Shown: positions 32,958 to 42,254, counted from the stretch's first letter. The stretch is DNA of 64,000 bases from Acetitomaculum ruminis DSM 5522 (GCF_900112085.1 NZ_FOJY01000016.1:16213-80212); one strand, 5' to 3'. Numbers and translations are program-made. Notes: generated by a model from the sequence alone, not told the origin.

Positions 32958-33482
32958 TTAAATATTAAATCTGTCATACTTTGTTGCACAATCAATACAA
33001 AGTTTTTTGCCATTTTCTATCCTTATCCATTTGCTGCCGGCTTTTTCGCCACATTCTTCGCAAATAAAGGAATCAAAGATTCTGGCGGATTGAGGAAGCT
33101 TGATTTTTGGCTCTTTTACATCAAACATATCCTTTGGATCAAGTTTTTGATAATACTCGAAAGATTCCTCTCTCGTCATACCTTCAGGTTTTTCTTTTAA
33201 AACAAGACGAATTCCCTTGTTTTTATTTCTGTCGTAGAAGGTAAAAGCCTGTTTTCCTGTCATGTGAAAAAGAAGATTTCCCTTTCCTACGCTACAGCCA
33301 AGGATTGACTGTATTGCATCTACACCACAGGCATCATTTTCAGAGATACATACTAGTTCTTCATCTTTTGAAAATTTAACATCCCAAAGATCAATAACAT
33401 ATAATGCGGCCTTGTATCCAATGGTCAGGCCTCCACATTCATGTCCGTGAAAATCTACACATTTTTTCCAGTAATCTGTCAT
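32958..33482 (-). CDS. FmdE family protein with C-terminal zinc ribbon
   Basis: 174 residues. The N-terminal part has CVDFHGHECGGLTIGYKAA and ENDACGVDAIQ, the His/Cys motifs of the FmdE family (named after formylmethanofuran dehydrogenase subunit E). Residues about 140-170 hold a CEECGEKA...CIDCATKY zinc ribbon. FmdE-like proteins without the methanogenic enzyme are common in anaerobic bacteria and are thought to bind metal, but their reaction is not settled. No molybdenum or tungsten genes are adjacent. The gene stands alone, convergent with amt-PII. Confidence 0.75.
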   Translation of the reverse strand: MTDYWKKCVDFHGHECGGLTIGYKAALYVIDLWDVKFSKDEELVCISENDACGVDAIQSILGCSVGKGNLLFHMTGKQAFTFYDRNKNKGIRLVLKEKPEGMTREESFEYYQKLDPKDMFDVKEPKIKLPQSARIFDSFICEECGEKAGSKWIRIENGKKLCIDCATKYDRFNI

Positions 33483-33609
33483 TTTTTCTATCCTTCCTTC
33501 TCTTTAAAGTAAATAATATATTAATTTTAATATAGCATTTTGCTCTATATCCCGTAAATTAAAAAAAATAATGATGTAAAATAAAATGTATAAATCTGCC
33601 TTAACAGAT

Positions 33610-33724
33610 TAAAACGACTCCTTTATAAAAATGCTTGAATCTACTTAAACCCGGTATGATCACTACAAATAATTGAGCTTGCAAAAGAAAGAAGGGAAAA
33701 TGCTCAATTAAAGGAGCCGTTTTA
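33610..33724. mobile_element. 115-bp MITE-like element
   Basis: Terminal inverted repeats of 16 bp, TAAAACGACTCCTTTA (33610-33625) and TAAAGGAGCCGTTTTA (33709-33724), match at 15 of 16 positions. GAT occurs immediately outside both ends (33607-33609 and 33725-33727), a possible 3-bp target duplication. An inner ATTGAGC/GCTCAAT hairpin is present. No open reading frame. It fits a non-autonomous element moved by a transposase elsewhere; a structured RNA is the alternative. Confidence 0.55.
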
Positions 33725-33781
33725 GATAGAGAAATAATTAAATCGATATTTATTCTAACAGTTGCAAAAAGCCATAGTAAG

Positions 33782-33794
33782 TCCCCCTAGGGGA
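33782..33794. promoter_or_regulatory. GC-rich palindrome upstream of the deaminase-SLOG gene
   Basis: TCCCC-CTA-GGGGA, 98 bases before the start codon, related to the palindromes at 991-1007 and 52556-52567. A TTTATAAAC stretch follows about eight bases downstream. Possible operator. Confidence 0.3.
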
Positions 33795-33892
33795 TGAATT
33801 TTTATAAACATACATAAAAAACCAAAATTGTCGATATCAACCTTGAAAAAGAAAGAAAATGATTGTAAAAAATTGCCTCGGAGGTTTTAAGG

Positions 33893-36358
33893 ATGACATT
33901 TTTTAATTATTTTTATCTTGATAATGAAAAAGACATAGTTGTAGAACTTTATAAAGAAAAAGACAGGATGTATTTCAGGCTTAAAACCCCTAATCATCAT
34001 AGCGGAAATCTCATCAGAAATCTGGCAAGAGTATGTGGATTGGAACTTTCTAAGGATGAAGAAGGTCTTTTTTGTATAAAAGGAGAAATTCCCTGTTTTA
34101 TTGATGGAAACAATGAAGAAGTTTATATTTTCAGATTGAAAAACATAAAAACCGCAGAGATTTTTCCAGATGGAAGGGTTGATATAAAAGCTTCCATTCC
34201 CGCCATTGCAAAAACCTTAATGAGTCAGACAAGAGATTATAAGCTTGATTTGTCAAAAACAGTATTTCGAACCTATGTAAAAAAAGATGTGAAGTTTCAC
34301 AGTGATCTTCATACCCATATGAGTGGAAATATAAAAGCAGATATATTAATTGCCCTGGGTATTTATCATCAGATAAGATATCCTCTTTATTACATAAAAA
34401 AGCTTAATTTAAAGCTTACAGATGAACAGTTGGCCCCTCTTTTTTCCCAAAGACACAGGGTGGAAAAGCAGTTTGTTTCCTCAGGACTTAAAGGAAAATA
34501 TCTTGACAGGAAAATTGATGATAATACCTTTATTAATTTTGCGGATTTAATTTTAAATAATCTTAATAATGCCAGAGAAAATATAGCAAAAATCAGAAAT
34601 TCCCTGGTGATTTTAAAGGATGGACAGGCTGTATTTACCAATTTGGAAAAGGTATATATCTACAGATATGTATTTACCAAAGGAGTGGAAAGTGAAGAAA
34701 AAATTCCTCTGGAATATATAGATGTAATTCCTGATATTGATGTAAGAAATGCTCTCTATCAGATGCAAAAGGACAAGGAAAACAAAGCCTATTGTAATAA
34801 CAGCATTTATCAGGACATGCTTTTGTGGATAGCCAGAGGTTATAAAAAGCAGGGGGTTTATTATGTGGAAATAGCAGATACCACCCTGGTAAAAAAATAC
34901 GAATCTGTACAGATGCTTGAAGAGGTTCATGCCATTATGCCGGAGATTTTTTATGAAACCGGAGTAATGATTCGTTTTCTGGCAGCCATGAGAAGAATAC
35001 CACTAACCATTATTAAAGACCAGAAAACCCCAGCCGACTACCTAAGCCAGAATGTTCAGGTACTTAGGGCAGTGGCAATGGATCCTTATGTGGCAGGTTG
35101 TGATTTTGTAGGTGAAGAAATAAATGACATAATCACCTTAAAGCCTGTATTTAAGGAAATTGTAAAGATTTGTAAGAAGGATCCAAGCTTTGTAATAAGA
35201 GTTCATGCAGGGGAAAATGACAGCCAGAAGGATAATATTGCCCATAGTATAAAATGCGTCAAAGATTCTTTGGAACCGGGACAGAAAATGCCACAAATGA
35301 GGCTGGGACACGGATTATATACTTACAGTCTTCGCTCAAAAAAAGGTAAGGCGGTTTTAAAGGAATTAAAGGAAAACAATATAGTTTTAGAATTTCAGCT
35401 TACCTCAAATGTAAGATTAAATAATCTGAATTCACTGGAAAATCACCCACTAAAACAGTATTTACATCAGGGTATCAGCTGTGTTCAAGGTTCTGATGGA
35501 GCTGCTTTATATGGAACAAATTCTATTGATGAGGAGCTTTCTTTGGAAAAACTTTTGGAATTATCCCATGAGGATTTGCTGGCAATGAGAAATGCTGAAG
35601 AAAAAATTATTCAATTTTCTAAAAAGGCCTATTCCGATAAAAAATGGGATTTTCAGACATTATGTGCAGGAAGAAGCATAGAAGAAACCTTGTTGGAAGA
35701 AATGGATAAGGAATCAGGAAAAATAGAAGATATATCCATAAATCAAAGCAGAAAATATGACAGTTATAAAGAACTTAGAAGTCAGGTCAGACAACTTCCC
35801 TGGGACAGAATACCTCTTATCTTAATGGGAGGAAGTTTTAATACTGAAAAAAGAGTTACAAGAGTAAAAGAGGAAGGTTTGGCTTTGTTAAAAGAATTAA
35901 TGGATAATTTACCTCCGGAAGAAGTGTTTTTTGTAATAGGAAATAAATTATCAGGATATGAAAAATATCTTATAGATAATAATAAGGGAAGATTTGAAAT
36001 ATATGCAGTGGTTCCTTCCCATATTACAGAGGCGGAAAAGAAAAAATTAGAAGCAGCAGGGGTATTTATAAGAGTATCCCCGGAACAGGAGGGAATGGGA
36101 ATCTATAAAAGCTTTAATTATGAAATATTTGAAAGAAGACCTTCCATTGTAGCTGCTTTTGATGGCAATTCTGCTGGGGCAAATCTAATTCAGGAGGCAA
36201 AAAACGGAAAAGGAAGGGCAAAGATTCTGATTTGGGAAAAATCAAGAAATTTAAAGACGAAGGCGGAATCCTTAGAAGGCTATGTATCCATTTTCGGGGA
36301 AAATGAAAGCCTTAGTAAGAAAGTCTTAAAGATAATTAAAGCTTCTGAAGAAAAATAA
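33893..36358 (+). CDS. Adenosine/AMP deaminase-like protein with C-terminal SLOG-like nucleotide-binding domain
   Basis: 821 residues in three parts. 1-130: unrecognised N-terminal domain. About 135-600: metal-dependent purine deaminase core with DLHTHMSGN (H140, H142), VAGCDFVGEE, IRVHAGEN (H438, E441), RLGHG (H473), QLTSN and QGSDGAALYG (D535). These match the zinc ligands and proton-relay residues of adenosine deaminase. The second Asp of the usual DD pair is Gly536, so substrate binding differs. About 640-810: Rossmann-like domain with ILMGGSFNT, FVIGNKLSGYE, EQEGMGIYKSFNYEIFERR and ILIWEKS, resembling SLOG/LOG-type nucleotide-binding domains. Start ATG 33893 has GGAGG eight bases upstream. 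Probably monocistronic. It may be a nucleotide-sensing deaminase; function unknown. Confidence 0.7.
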   Translation: MTFFNYFYLDNEKDIVVELYKEKDRMYFRLKTPNHHSGNLIRNLARVCGLELSKDEEGLFCIKGEIPCFIDGNNEEVYIFRLKNIKTAEIFPDGRVDIKASIPAIAKTLMSQTRDYKLDLSKTVFRTYVKKDVKFHSDLHTHMSGNIKADILIALGIYHQIRYPLYYIKKLNLKLTDEQLAPLFSQRHRVEKQFVSSGLKGKYLDRKIDDNTFINFADLILNNLNNARENIAKIRNSLVILKDGQAVFTNLEKVYIYRYVFTKGVESEEKIPLEYIDVIPDIDVRNALYQMQKDKENKAYCNNSIYQDMLLWIARGYKKQGVYYVEIADTTLVKKYESVQMLEEVHAIMPEIFYETGVMIRFLAAMRRIPLTIIKDQKTPADYLSQNVQVLRAVAMDPYVAGCDFVGEEINDIITLKPVFKEIVKICKKDPSFVIRVHAGENDSQKDNIAHSIKCVKDSLEPGQKMPQMRLGHGLYTYSLRSKKGKAVLKELKENNIVLEFQLTSNVRLNNLNSLENHPLKQYLHQGISCVQGSDGAALYGTNSIDEELSLEKLLELSHEDLLAMRNAEEKIIQFSKKAYSDKKWDFQTLCAGRSIEETLLEEMDKESGKIEDISINQSRKYDSYKELRSQVRQLPWDRIPLILMGGSFNTEKRVTRVKEEGLALLKELMDNLPPEEVFFVIGNKLSGYEKYLIDNNKGRFEIYAVVPSHITEAEKKKLEAAGVFIRVSPEQEGMGIYKSFNYEIFERRPSIVAAFDGNSAGANLIQEAKNGKGRAKILIWEKSRNLKTKAESLEGYVSIFGENESLSKKVLKIIKASEEK

Positions 36359-36371
36359 AAAGATTAAATTT

Positions 36372-36398
36372 AAAGCGGGCATGTGGGATGTCCGCTTT
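36372..36398 (+). terminator. Stable hairpin after the deaminase-SLOG gene
   Basis: AAAGCGGGCAT pairs over 11 positions (one G-T) with ATGTCCGCTTT around GTGGG. No long T-run follows, so termination is uncertain. The arms resemble the end hairpin of the cloverleaf repeat (AAGCGGA/TCCGCTT) and could be a relic of one. Confidence 0.5.
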
Positions 36399-36483
36399 AA
36401 TTGGCTCATTGCCATTAAAAGGTAAGTAGATTATACTAACTATAACAAGTAAGTGATAATTAAATGATAGGAGATTTATATAA

Positions 36484-36783
36484 ATGGCTACGAAGGGTGC
36501 GACAAAAGAAAAAACTAATGATATGGTTCATAAGCCAAAAAGATATAAGGTAATAATGCATAATGATGATTTTACAACCATGGATTTTGTTGTTGAGATA
36601 CTGATAGAGATTTTCCATAAAAATCAGCTGGAGGCAGAAAATCTTATGATGTGTGTCCATAGACAAGGAAGTGCTGTAGTGGGAGTTTATCCTTTGGATA
36701 TAGCAAGAACAAAAATAAATGACGCCACAAATCTGGCAAAACAAGAGGGATTTCCTTTTAAATTAACAATGGAGGAAGCGTAA
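36484..36783 (+). CDS. clpS: ClpS adaptor protein
   Basis: 99 residues. The ClpS core reads KRYKVIMHNDDFTTMDFVVEIL, with the HNDD acidic pocket that holds destabilising N-terminal residues, and later MMCVHRQGSAVVGVYPLDIA. It hands N-degron substrates to ClpA. The gene lies one base before clpA and the third gene is aat. All parts of the bacterial N-degron pathway upstream of ClpP are therefore in one operon. Start ATG 36484 follows GGAGATTTAT. Confidence 0.92.
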   Translation: MATKGATKEKTNDMVHKPKRYKVIMHNDDFTTMDFVVEILIEIFHKNQLEAENLMMCVHRQGSAVVGVYPLDIARTKINDATNLAKQEGFPFKLTMEEA

Positions 36784-36784
36784 A

Positions 36785-38989
36785 ATGAATGTATCAAGAA
36801 TAATCTCTGAAGTGCTGGAGCTGGCATTTAGTATAGCAAGAGAGAATAAATATGAATATATAACACCTGAGGTAATTTTGCTTGCTTTATGTAAAAAAGA
36901 ACCTTTTATTGAGGCTTTTTTAAACTGTGGCGGTGATGTTGATGAATTGGAAAGGGATTTAAAGGAATATGCAGATGAATATCTGGTAGCGGACAATTTC
37001 AAAGAATCCCGGTTTTCACTGGAAACAGGACAGGCCATTGTTATGGCTGAGCAGTCGGCAAGGGGAAGTTCAAGGGGCTATGTGGATTTAGACCATTTAG
37101 TAAGCGGTATATGGAAATTAGAAGAATCAGATGCAGTTTATCTTATGGAAAAGCAGGGGGTTTTGGAGCTTGATATTTTAAGAGAACTTATAGAATTCAC
37201 TGGAAATGATTCCGGAATTGCACCAGAGGTTTCAAAAGAAGAATCAAATGAAAGAAGCTTTGAAAAATATGCTCCTTGTATTAATGACCTTTTAGACAAT
37301 GTTAATCCACTTATCGGACGAGAAAATGAGTTAGAAAGAACCATTCAGATTCTTTGCAGAAAAGATAAGAATAATGTTATTCACATTGGAGAACCCGGAG
37401 TGGGAAAAACTGCCATTACTTACGGTCTGGCAAAATTAATTAATGAAAACAAGATACCCTCATCCCTTAAAGGTGCAAAAATCTACGCCTTGGATTTAGG
37501 AAGCTTACTGGCAGGAACCCAGTATCGGGGTGACTTGGAAAAGCGTTTAAAGAAAATGCTTGATGAAATAAGTAAAGAAGAAAATCCTATTATTTACATA
37601 GATGAGATTCATAATCTTGCAGGAGCCGGAGCAGTAGGTGAAGGCTCTTTTGATACCTCAAATATGCTAAAACCCTATCTTGCAAAGGGCAGTATCAGGT
37701 TTATAGGAGCTACCACTTTTGAAGAATATAAGAGATATTTTGAAAAAAACAAAAGTCTTGTAAGACGCTTTCAAAATGTTGAAATAACAGAGCCTTCAGT
37801 AGAAGAAACAGTAGAAATTTTACAGGGATTAAAGTCAAAATATGAGGCTTATCACAAAGTAAAATATAAAAAAGGTGTTCTTGAATATGCCGTAGAAATG
37901 AGCAAAAAATATATCAATGAAAGGTTTTTACCTGATAAGGCCATTGATTTAATAGACGAGGCAGGAGCCTACAGAAAAATACATCCTTTAGAACAAAAGG
38001 TTCAAAGTGTGGGCAAGGACATTATTAATGAAATCCTCACAAAAATATGCCGTGTTCCAATTGAGGCTACTTCACAACAGACAAACAAAAACCGATTAGT
38101 TACTTTAGAAAAGAGAATGCTATCAAAAGTATTCGGACAGGATGAAGCAATAACTCAGGTGGTAAATGCCATTAAATTTTCCAAGGCCGGACTTTTAGAA
38201 GATAATAAACCTTTATCAAGCTTTTTATTTGCAGGTCCTACCGGTGTGGGAAAAACCGAGATTGCTAAGACTTTGGCAGAAGAACTGGGAGTAAAACTTG
38301 TGCGTTTTGATATGAGTGAATATGAAGAAAAACATGCAGTTTCCAAACTTATAGGTTCTCCGGCAGGATATGTAGGCTATGAAGATGGAGGATTGTTAAC
38401 GGAGTCCATCAGGAAAAATCCCTCTTGTGTTTTATTGCTTGATGAAATAGAAAAGGCTCATCCTGATATTTTTAATATTCTTTTACAGGTAATGGACTAT
38501 GCCACACTTACTGATAATCAGGGAAGAAAGGCAGATTTTAGAAATGTTATTATAATAATGACTTCAAATGCGGGAGCCAGCAAACTTGGAGGTCACTCTA
38601 TAGGCTTTGGAAGTAAGGATAAAACCATGAGTGTAATATCCGAAGAAGTTAAAAGAGTATTTACTCCGGAATTTAGAAATAGACTTAATAAAATTGTTGT
38701 ATTTTCTTCCATGACTGAAAAAATGGGAAAAATGGTAGCTAAAAAGAAGCTTTCGGAATTGGCAGTCCTTCTTGATAAAAGAAATGTGGAGTTAAAATAT
38801 ACCCCAAAGGCCATAGAGCTTCTTTCAAAAAAAGGTACCAGTAAGGAGTATGGTGCCAGAGATATGGATAGAATAATACAAAATGAGATAAAAACTCTTT
38901 TAGTAAATGACATATTGTTTGGAAGCCTTAAAAAGGGAGGAAGCCTGACTCTTGATGTAAAAGAAAATTGCTTTGTGGTAAAAAAATAA
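36785..38989 (+). CDS. clpA: ATP-dependent Clp protease ATP-binding subunit ClpA
   Basis: 734 residues, near the usual ClpA length. It has an N-terminal Clp repeat domain (about 1-145) that docks ClpS. AAA1 has Walker A GEPGVGKT and IIYIDEIHNL; AAA2 has GPTGVGKT and VLLLDEIEKAH. It lacks the long middle coiled coil of ClpB/ClpC. The loop HSIGFGSKDK carries an IGF tripeptide for ClpP binding. It unfolds substrates for ClpP. Immediate coupling to clpS supports ClpA over ClpC. Confidence 0.92.
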   Translation: MNVSRIISEVLELAFSIARENKYEYITPEVILLALCKKEPFIEAFLNCGGDVDELERDLKEYADEYLVADNFKESRFSLETGQAIVMAEQSARGSSRGYVDLDHLVSGIWKLEESDAVYLMEKQGVLELDILRELIEFTGNDSGIAPEVSKEESNERSFEKYAPCINDLLDNVNPLIGRENELERTIQILCRKDKNNVIHIGEPGVGKTAITYGLAKLINENKIPSSLKGAKIYALDLGSLLAGTQYRGDLEKRLKKMLDEISKEENPIIYIDEIHNLAGAGAVGEGSFDTSNMLKPYLAKGSIRFIGATTFEEYKRYFEKNKSLVRRFQNVEITEPSVEETVEILQGLKSKYEAYHKVKYKKGVLEYAVEMSKKYINERFLPDKAIDLIDEAGAYRKIHPLEQKVQSVGKDIINEILTKICRVPIEATSQQTNKNRLVTLEKRMLSKVFGQDEAITQVVNAIKFSKAGLLEDNKPLSSFLFAGPTGVGKTEIAKTLAEELGVKLVRFDMSEYEEKHAVSKLIGSPAGYVGYEDGGLLTESIRKNPSCVLLLDEIEKAHPDIFNILLQVMDYATLTDNQGRKADFRNVIIIMTSNAGASKLGGHSIGFGSKDKTMSVISEEVKRVFTPEFRNRLNKIVVFSSMTEKMGKMVAKKKLSELAVLLDKRNVELKYTPKAIELLSKKGTSKEYGARDMDRIIQNEIKTLLVNDILFGSLKKGGSLTLDVKENCFVVKK

Positions 38990-39021
38990 ATGACTGATTA
39001 TAAAAAGGGGAGATAGAGAGT

Positions 39022-39681
39022 ATGCCAGTGTATCGTTTGCCAAAAAAAGAAATCACCTTTCCCCTACCGGAAATGGCAGAAGAAAGCGGACTTTTAGCAA
39101 TAGGGGGAGATTTGAGTCTGGACAGGCTTTTGCTTGCTTATTGTAACGGAATATTTCCATGGTACAATCCCGGCGATGAAATAATGTGGTGGTGTCCCGG
39201 CAGGCGGTTTATTATAAGACCTTCTAAAATACACATATCCCATTCCATGAAAAAATTCATGAAAAAACATGAGACTAAAATAGTTATAAACAGGGATTTT
39301 AAGGAAACAATGCACCGTTGCAGGTTAAAAAGAGAATTTAATGAAGGTACCTGGATAGGTGATGACATGGAAGATGCTTACTATAAGCTTTTTAAAGCAG
39401 GATATGCCACCAGCGTAGAAAGCTTTATAGATAATAAGCCGGCAGGAGGTCTTTACGGCGTGGCCATTGGAAGATGTTTTTTTGGAGAAAGCATGTATTC
39501 GGATATGGAAAACGGGTCAAAGCTTGCTCTTATTCTTCTGGCAAAAAAACTTGAAAAGCTGGATTATCAGATGATAGATTGCCAGTTTTACACAAAACAC
39601 CTTGAAAGTATGGGGGGAGAATATATCTCCTTTGAGGAATATAAAAATCTATTGGATAAGGGAATAGGAAGTTTTTTTTAA
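39022..39681 (+). CDS. aat: Leucyl/phenylalanyl-tRNA--protein transferase
   Basis: 219 residues, full length. The core shows GLLAIGGDLSLDRLLLAY.NGIFPWY, WWCPGRRFI, YATSVESF, GGLYGVAIGRCFFGESMYS and the end block KLDYQMIDCQFYTKHLESMG. It adds Leu or Phe to proteins with N-terminal Lys or Arg, creating the signals read by ClpS. It lies 32 bases after clpA. The pathway is well known in Proteobacteria and sparse in Firmicutes. Confidence 0.93.
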   Translation: MPVYRLPKKEITFPLPEMAEESGLLAIGGDLSLDRLLLAYCNGIFPWYNPGDEIMWWCPGRRFIIRPSKIHISHSMKKFMKKHETKIVINRDFKETMHRCRLKREFNEGTWIGDDMEDAYYKLFKAGYATSVESFIDNKPAGGLYGVAIGRCFFGESMYSDMENGSKLALILLAKKLEKLDYQMIDCQFYTKHLESMGGEYISFEEYKNLLDKGIGSFF

Positions 39682-39840
39682 ACAGATTTTTTTTAGTAAT
39701 AATCTTAATTTCACCATAAATATTAAAGACTTATAAATAATTCCAAAATTCTACAAAAAACAATCAAAGCATCCGAATAATACAGTGTAGGATATTATTA
39801 AGAAACCCTTTAGCTTCTTATTATTTGGAGAGGTGTAAAT

Positions 39841-40866
39841 ATGGATTACGAAGAATTTTTGGATATGTTTTCATTTTGGTTTGAGGAATCGCCAATATAT
39901 GAGCAAAGACATTATGAATATAAAATATTTACAGACGGATATAAAGGTCAAAACGAACAGGAAAGAAAAATGATTCGAAATCATAATTCTGTCTGTAATA
40001 AATCAGATTCTGACACCATGATAGGGGATATTTTTTTTGTAGATCTTGGAGAAGTAAGTGAAAGTGTTAAAATAATGCTGAAATTTGATTTGGAACTTTT
40101 ATTTGAAGCCTATGAAATTGACGGCTGGGATTTGGTTTGGAAGGTTGTAGGAGAATTAATTGATGAAAGATTTGCCAAAACCGAAGAGTCAAAGGTTCCA
40201 AAATTAATCAGAGAATCTTATGATTATGACAGGATTAAGGATTATTTAAAGCTTTCAATGGTGAATTATGATGATAATAAAAACAAACTGTCAAATGTTA
40301 TATATAAAAGAATAGGTGACATGGCGATAGTGCTTTATATGTGTGAATACCTTCCTGAACTGGAAATGGACATGAAGTATTCTCTTTCAGAGGAATATAT
40401 GAAATTCTGGAAGCTGTCAAAGGATGAGATTTTTCATGCGGCATTGTTAAATACCTATATGAATGCTCTTCCAAGGATGTATACCGACAGCGAATATCAT
40501 CTTATGTGCATAGATGACAGTCCACGAAGATATGATCAGGGAGCTTATATGTCAATAGGTTCGGAAATAACTTTTGATAAAGAGGAAAATTATCGTTTTA
40601 CCACGGTTAATCAGGAATACGGGGCAATAAGCTTCTTCTATCCGGGGATTCAGGAAAAACTCATGGAATTTGCAGGTGGTGATTTTTATGTTGTATTTGC
40701 TGATGAATATGAATTTAGAATCTATCCTGTAGATGGTCCCAAAAAACTGGATGAAATAAAAAAAGTAATTGAAAACAGATATGAAGAAGAACTAGATGAA
40801 GTACTTTCCAGGAAGATTTACAGATTTGATTCCAAGGAAAAAATGCTTTATGAAGTAGAAGAATAA
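39841..40866 (+). CDS. DUF5688-like protein
   Basis: 341 residues, acidic, with no signal peptide or membrane helix. The middle (KRIGDMAIVLYMCEY) and the late block with YGAISFFYPG and GGDFYVVFADEYEFRI resemble the DUF5688 family common in Lachnospiraceae, though the match is by memory. Function unknown. It appears as a single gene with a terminator shared with the convergent exporter gene. Start ATG 39841 follows GGAGAGGTG. Confidence 0.55.
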   Translation: MDYEEFLDMFSFWFEESPIYEQRHYEYKIFTDGYKGQNEQERKMIRNHNSVCNKSDSDTMIGDIFFVDLGEVSESVKIMLKFDLELLFEAYEIDGWDLVWKVVGELIDERFAKTEESKVPKLIRESYDYDRIKDYLKLSMVNYDDNKNKLSNVIYKRIGDMAIVLYMCEYLPELEMDMKYSLSEEYMKFWKLSKDEIFHAALLNTYMNALPRMYTDSEYHLMCIDDSPRRYDQGAYMSIGSEITFDKEENYRFTTVNQEYGAISFFYPGIQEKLMEFAGGDFYVVFADEYEFRIYPVDGPKKLDEIKKVIENRYEEELDEVLSRKIYRFDSKEKMLYEVEE

Positions 40867-40867
40867 A

Positions 40868-40907
40868 ACGGGTAAAGAAGTATAAAAGCTTCTTACCCGT
40901 TTTTTTA
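40868..40907. terminator. Bidirectional terminator
   Basis: ACGGGTAAAGAAG pairs (one bulge) with CTTCTTACCCGT, followed by TTTTTTT on the + strand. It lies between convergent genes. Confidence 0.85.
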
Positions 40908-41858
40908 GCGATTTTTTATCTTTAAACAGCCCTTTTTATTAAAAATAGAAAATATCTTTTTTGCCTTTGGTAAAGGAAGCTGAGCCAGAATAACTGCTAC
41001 GAATACTAAAACACATCCTGCCAGTTCCTTAGGACTTAGGCTTTCCTTAAGGAAAATTGCACCAAATAAGGCTGCAAAAACTGATTCCAGACTCATAATT
41101 AAAGTAGCGATGGCAGGTGGGGTAAAGCCCTGGCCAATAATCTGGAAAGTGTAACCTAAGCAGCTGGAAAGTATTGCTGCATAAAGGATTGTAAGTTTGG
41201 CATCCCATATAGATGAAATAGAAGGATTTTCAAAAATAAATGTCAATATGGCTGAAATAATACCTGCTATTAAAAACTGCACACAGCTCATTAAAACCCC
41301 GTCCAGACTTTTTAAGGAATAATGGTCCACTATGAGAATATGAAAAGAAAAACCAATGGCGCAAAAAAGACATAAAACATCTCCCGGTGAGATATCAAAG
41401 CCTTCCTTTACGCATAATAAATAAAATCCGGTAATTGCTAAAAACAGGCAAAAAACAATGGATTTTTGAAGAGGCTTTTTAAGAAATATTCCAAGTATGG
41501 GAACTATTACAATATACAAAGCTGAGATAAATCCTGTCTTTCCTGCTGTAGTCATTGTAAGACCGATTTGCTGAAAAGCTCCTGCAAAACCAAGAACAAT
41601 ACCGCAAAAAACTCCTCCCATAAGGGAATTTTTATTCATAATGGCAATTTCTTCTTTGTTTTTTGGATTATCCTTTAAAGATTTTTTTCTAAAAAAAACA
41701 ACTATGGGAATCATAACAAAAAATGCTATGAAATGCCTTGCCATATTGTAGGTGAAAGGACCTATATAATCCATACCCTTACTTTGGGCTACAAAGGCAA
41801 GTCCCCATATAATAGCTGTGGTTAAAAGCAATAAGCTGCCCTTTATCTGTCTTTCCAT
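40905..41858 (-). CDS. DMT superfamily (EamA) transporter
   Basis: 317 residues, about ten hydrophobic helices in two EamA halves. The N-terminal half starts LLLLTTAIIWGLAFVAQSKG, typical of the RhaT/YdcZ-like drug/metabolite transporters. Probably exports an amino acid or metabolite; direction and substrate cannot be read. Single gene on the minus strand. Confidence 0.8.
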   Translation of the reverse strand: MERQIKGSLLLLTTAIIWGLAFVAQSKGMDYIGPFTYNMARHFIAFFVMIPIVVFFRKKSLKDNPKNKEEIAIMNKNSLMGGVFCGIVLGFAGAFQQIGLTMTTAGKTGFISALYIVIVPILGIFLKKPLQKSIVFCLFLAITGFYLLCVKEGFDISPGDVLCLFCAIGFSFHILIVDHYSLKSLDGVLMSCVQFLIAGIISAILTFIFENPSISSIWDAKLTILYAAILSSCLGYTFQIIGQGFTPPAIATLIMSLESVFAALFGAIFLKESLSPKELAGCVLVFVAVILAQLPLPKAKKIFSIFNKKGCLKIKNR

Positions 41859-42254
41859 TTTTATCTCCGTTTAAAAATTTTTTATTAGTGACTGACACCT
41901 ATCTTACAACAATTTTGTCAAAAAGAAAAATCATTAATTTAAATAAATAATAAATTATCTAAACAACTTAAGAAAAAAATTATACAAAACTTTATTTTTA
42001 TCAATAAAAACAACTAAAATTTGAGTATAATATGATATAATGCTTATTAGAGTTTTTTTCTTTTTTTGTCATAAAAATCTTGTCTTTAGACTAAAAATAA
42101 GGAGTGGTGTAAAAAATAAATAATGCTTATTTATTATTCAAGGGGAGAAATGAATAATAATAAATTTTTAACAGGCTAAAACCCAAGGGCCTTACATAAT
42201 ACTTGGGTAAGTTTATAATTCGGGAGTTTTCCCGGGAAAGGAATATTATTAATA
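41859..42254 (+). promoter_or_regulatory. Structured leader region of the large surface protein gene
   Basis: A 396-base gap. It holds a TATAAT-like box near 42034 and three hairpins close to the surface-protein start. These are ATTTATTATTC with GAATAATAATAAAT (42129-42165), ACCCAAG with CTTGGGT (42181-42208) and CGGG with CCCG (42221-42234). The last ends where the GGAAAGGA ribosome binding site begins, so it could mask it. I recognise no known riboswitch class. Confidence 0.4.

Noticed and set aside
33893..36358. RADAR defence system
   Set aside because: RADAR needs an RdrA ATPase gene beside the deaminase. None is present, and the SLOG-like tail is not part of that layout as I know it. 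Only a looser defence link is kept as a hypothesis.
36372..36398. Fourth copy of the cloverleaf repeat
   Set aside because: Only the end hairpin is similar (AAAGCGG/CCGCTTT). The flanks and the arms do not match, so it is listed as a hairpin with a possible relation.
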